Shown piece after piece: positions 6,173 through 7,325 of a stretch of DNA of 7,325 nt (positions within the stretch are counted from its first letter, which is position 1; each line of letters opens with the position of its first letter). A program made the position numbers and the translations under genes. Below the pieces are notes generated by a model, which had not been told where the DNA came from, did not search any database, and saw only the letters and a list, made by a program, of their open reading frames with translations. The stretch comes from Planctomycetota bacterium (lineage in GTDB: Bacteria; Planctomycetota; SZUA-567; H5-PLA8; CALKMO01): positions 1-7,325 of the forward strand of contig JAOACM010000223.1 in assembly GCA_026417845.1 (NCBI GenBank). Direction: 5' to 3'.

Positions 6173-6305
6173 GTAGTTGTTTGCCGCGTTCAGGCGGCGG
6201 GCGCTATTTGCAGGCGGTGCGTCCGAACGGGCTGACAATGGCGCCACCGCAAATGAGTCCGCTTTGTCCGCTTCGGCTCAACATATGAACACGGTAAACA
6301 ACGAC
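6173..6305 (+). repeat. Palindromic intergenic element, family 1 copy 5
   Basis: The best preserved copy, 133 bp, starting 18 bases after copy 4. The left end GTAGTTGTTTGCCGCGTTCA and the inverted right end GTCGTTGTTTACCGTGTTCA agree at 17 of 20 positions. A second, inner inverted pair is ATTTGCAGGCGGTG and CACCGCAAAT. The whole unit could fold as a long imperfect hairpin when transcribed. It contains no gene. Confidence 0.7.
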
Positions 6306-6639
6306 AACCCCGCTGCGAGCCGGTTGCGATGTCCCTAGACGAGAGGGAGATTTGCGCGGGCGGCGAGGGAGCTTACCCCAGCCCTCCGAGCGAACACGCT
6401 CAAGCCAAATTGCGTTTTTCGCGATTTTTACCCCAAGCGTTTTTCAGAGAGCGGCGGAGGCAAGCCTGAGCGTACATCTTCGCGCCCGCTTCGTCGCATC
6501 CTCTCTGACAGCCGTTTCTGCGGACCAACAGCGCAACCGGCTTCCCCGCTGCCCGGCAGGAAGTTTCTGGACAGGCACTGGTACTTCCGATTTGACAGGA
6601 TCGGTCCGCGTAACGCGCGGCGTCGCGGCCGCCGGCCGT
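6306..6639. other. Intergenic region between convergent genes, no gene
   Basis: This gap lies between family 1 copy 5 and the stop of the minus-strand glycosyltransferase. Open frames here on both strands extend into, or are shadows of, the flanking gene and show no protein-like composition. The visible structure is a perfect small hairpin, GAGCG-AACA-CGCTC at 6388-6401, followed by two T-runs (6415-6419 and 6426-6430). This might end transcription coming from the plus side, though the spacing is longer than in a standard terminator. A fragment of the second repeat family lies at 6549-6575. Confidence 0.45.
6549..6575 (-). repeat. Fragment of family 2 repeat
   Basis: GCCCGGCAGGAAGTTT at 6551-6566 is an exact 16-base reverse complement of 1872-1887, and the match extends with a gap to the terminal motif (TCTGGACAGG here). 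The block CTGAGCGTACA near 6465 also resembles the interior of family 2 copy 1. No clear partner end is visible, so this is a remnant or a very diverged copy. Confidence 0.45.
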
Positions 6640-7307
6640 TCAGTCCGCGCCGGGCGATACCATGAATTCCGCAGGCAGCGGTCCGTTCATTACGCGCCCG
6701 ATGTCCGACTGGTCGAGCCGGTATATGAGTATCGAGTATCCGACCTGATCGTCCGGCTCCCTGGCGCGGAGCACGGCGCAGAGGCGCTGGAAGCGCAGCC
6801 ACCAGTAGTCGTGGGCGATCCCGGTCCAGTATTCCCCGCCCTTCTCGCGGATCAGCCTGCCCTGGCCGGCCTCGTCGGCGCACCGGAATCGGTCGGCCTC
6901 CTGACAAACCTCGCGCCACCGCTTCTCCTTCCACCCGGTCCACGGCCCGTACATCTGGGCGTAGTATCCCGGCAGCATCGTGGCGCTTATGCAGTAGATG
7001 CCCGGCACAAGCGGCTCGATGGTGAAATGGCTCTTTACCGAGCTGAAGCTCGGGAGGTCCCGCGCCTCTATGCCGTAGTAGCGCGGGTCCCCGTTGCCGA
7101 AGTATGACAGGAAGACCGGCTGCCGGCCCGGTCCGGGCGGGTTGTTCCGGTCGAGCCATTTTTTAAGGCCGGGAAGATCCTGGCCGATATCGAGCGAGCC
7201 GTCCACCAGGTGTTTGTAGCCGTTTCCCGGCCCGCCGACGAACTGGTTGAAGTAGGCCATATAGTGCGGATGGAAACGGAGCGTTTCAGCGGCCAGCAGG
7301 ACTGCGC
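6640..7307 (-). CDS. GT39/PMT-like membrane glycosyltransferase, C-terminal part
   Basis: The last 221 residues of a larger protein, cut at its N-terminal side by the contig end. The visible sequence begins AVLLAAETLRFHPHYMAYFN and continues with GGPGNGYKHLVDGSLDIGQDLPGLKKW, VFLSYFGNGDPRYYGIEA, PGIYCISATMLPGYY and a closing VGYSILIYRL. This order matches the soluble C-terminal region of dolichyl-phosphate-mannose-type (PMT_2/GT39-like) integral membrane glycosyltransferases, which move sugars from polyprenyl-phosphate carriers to proteins or lipids outside the membrane. The multi-helix catalytic half is not in the window. The ATG at 7260 is internal, since the conserved FHPHY lies directly upstream of it in frame. 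The LDIGQDL motif is usually LDWGQDL. The sugar and acceptor cannot be inferred. The gene converges on panE. Confidence 0.8.
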
Positions 7308-7325
7308 CTGTCTCTTATACACATC
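7308..7325. other. Tn5/Nextera adapter remnant (library artefact)
   Basis: The last 18 bases, CTGTCTCTTATACACATC, are the Tn5 mosaic-end sequence used in tagmentation libraries, left untrimmed at the contig end. They are not genomic. They place a false stop in the glycosyltransferase frame, and in another minus-strand frame produce a protein starting MYKRQ, a recognisable translation of this adapter. Confidence 0.97.

Noticed and set aside
4811..6247. 478-codon open frame on the minus strand opposite panE
   Set aside because: It lies antisense to a gene with complete ketopantoate reductase motifs, and its product is Arg/Pro/Ala-rich with no domain. Long antisense frames are expected in DNA of this GC content.
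1652..6305. CRISPR array
   Set aside because: The repeats are about 130 bp, diverged, in both orientations and separated by whole genes, not short identical repeats with regular spacers.
6352..7107. 251-codon plus-strand frame over the glycosyltransferase
   Set aside because: It is antisense to a clearly conserved protein and has no motif or ribosome binding site.
7068..7322. Minus-strand open frame beginning MYKRQ
   Set aside because: The start codon is in the Tn5/Nextera adapter, and the frame overlaps the real glycosyltransferase frame.

Overview
The window looks like a chromosomal contig end from a high-GC, probably Gram-negative bacterium. GC content is high throughout, start sites carry purine-rich Shine-Dalgarno sequences, and one protein has an apparent export signal. 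I cannot name the lineage from sequence alone. The last 18 bases (7308-7325) are Tn5/Nextera transposase adapter, so this is a short-read shotgun assembly and the biology ends at 7307.

Six genes are supported. On the plus strand these are an exported TPR-repeat protein (165-1637), a DHH/DHHA1 phosphoesterase of the NrnA type (2014-3117), a lipoyl-domain plus E3-binding-domain protein with no acyltransferase domain (3505-4134), holo-ACP synthase AcpS (4489-4872) and a ketopantoate reductase (4940-6022). On the minus strand, converging on these, is the C-terminal part of a GT39/PMT-like membrane glycosyltransferase (6640-7307) that runs off the contig. AcpS and the ketopantoate reductase sit 67 nt apart and are metabolically linked: ketopantoate reductase makes the pantoate used for CoA, and CoA is the donor AcpS uses to load acyl carrier protein. 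The lipoyl protein belongs to 2-oxoacid dehydrogenase chemistry, the DHH protein to nucleotide or RNA turnover.

The most unusual content is between the genes. Intergenic gaps are long (about 350-620 nt) except between acpS and panE. Each long gap holds one or two copies of a roughly 126-133 bp imperfect palindromic element whose ends are inverted copies of a motif like CAATTGTYTGCCGCG. I count five diverged copies: 1652-1781, 3169-3294, 4229-4439, 6025-6154 (reverse orientation) and 6173-6305. A second repeat, with ends like CCTGTCCGGAAAC, occurs near 1783-1932, at 4305-4383 and as a fragment at 6549-6575. The 79-bp copy at 4305-4383 lies inside the third copy of the first family; removing it restores that copy to about 132 bp, so it looks like a nested insertion. 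The families resemble miniature transposable elements or ERIC-type intergenic palindromes, but I recognise neither as a named family.

A separate oddity is a seven-unit, 18-bp tandem repeat inside the ketopantoate reductase gene (5123-5248), which adds a 42-residue Gly-rich insert to the cofactor-binding domain.
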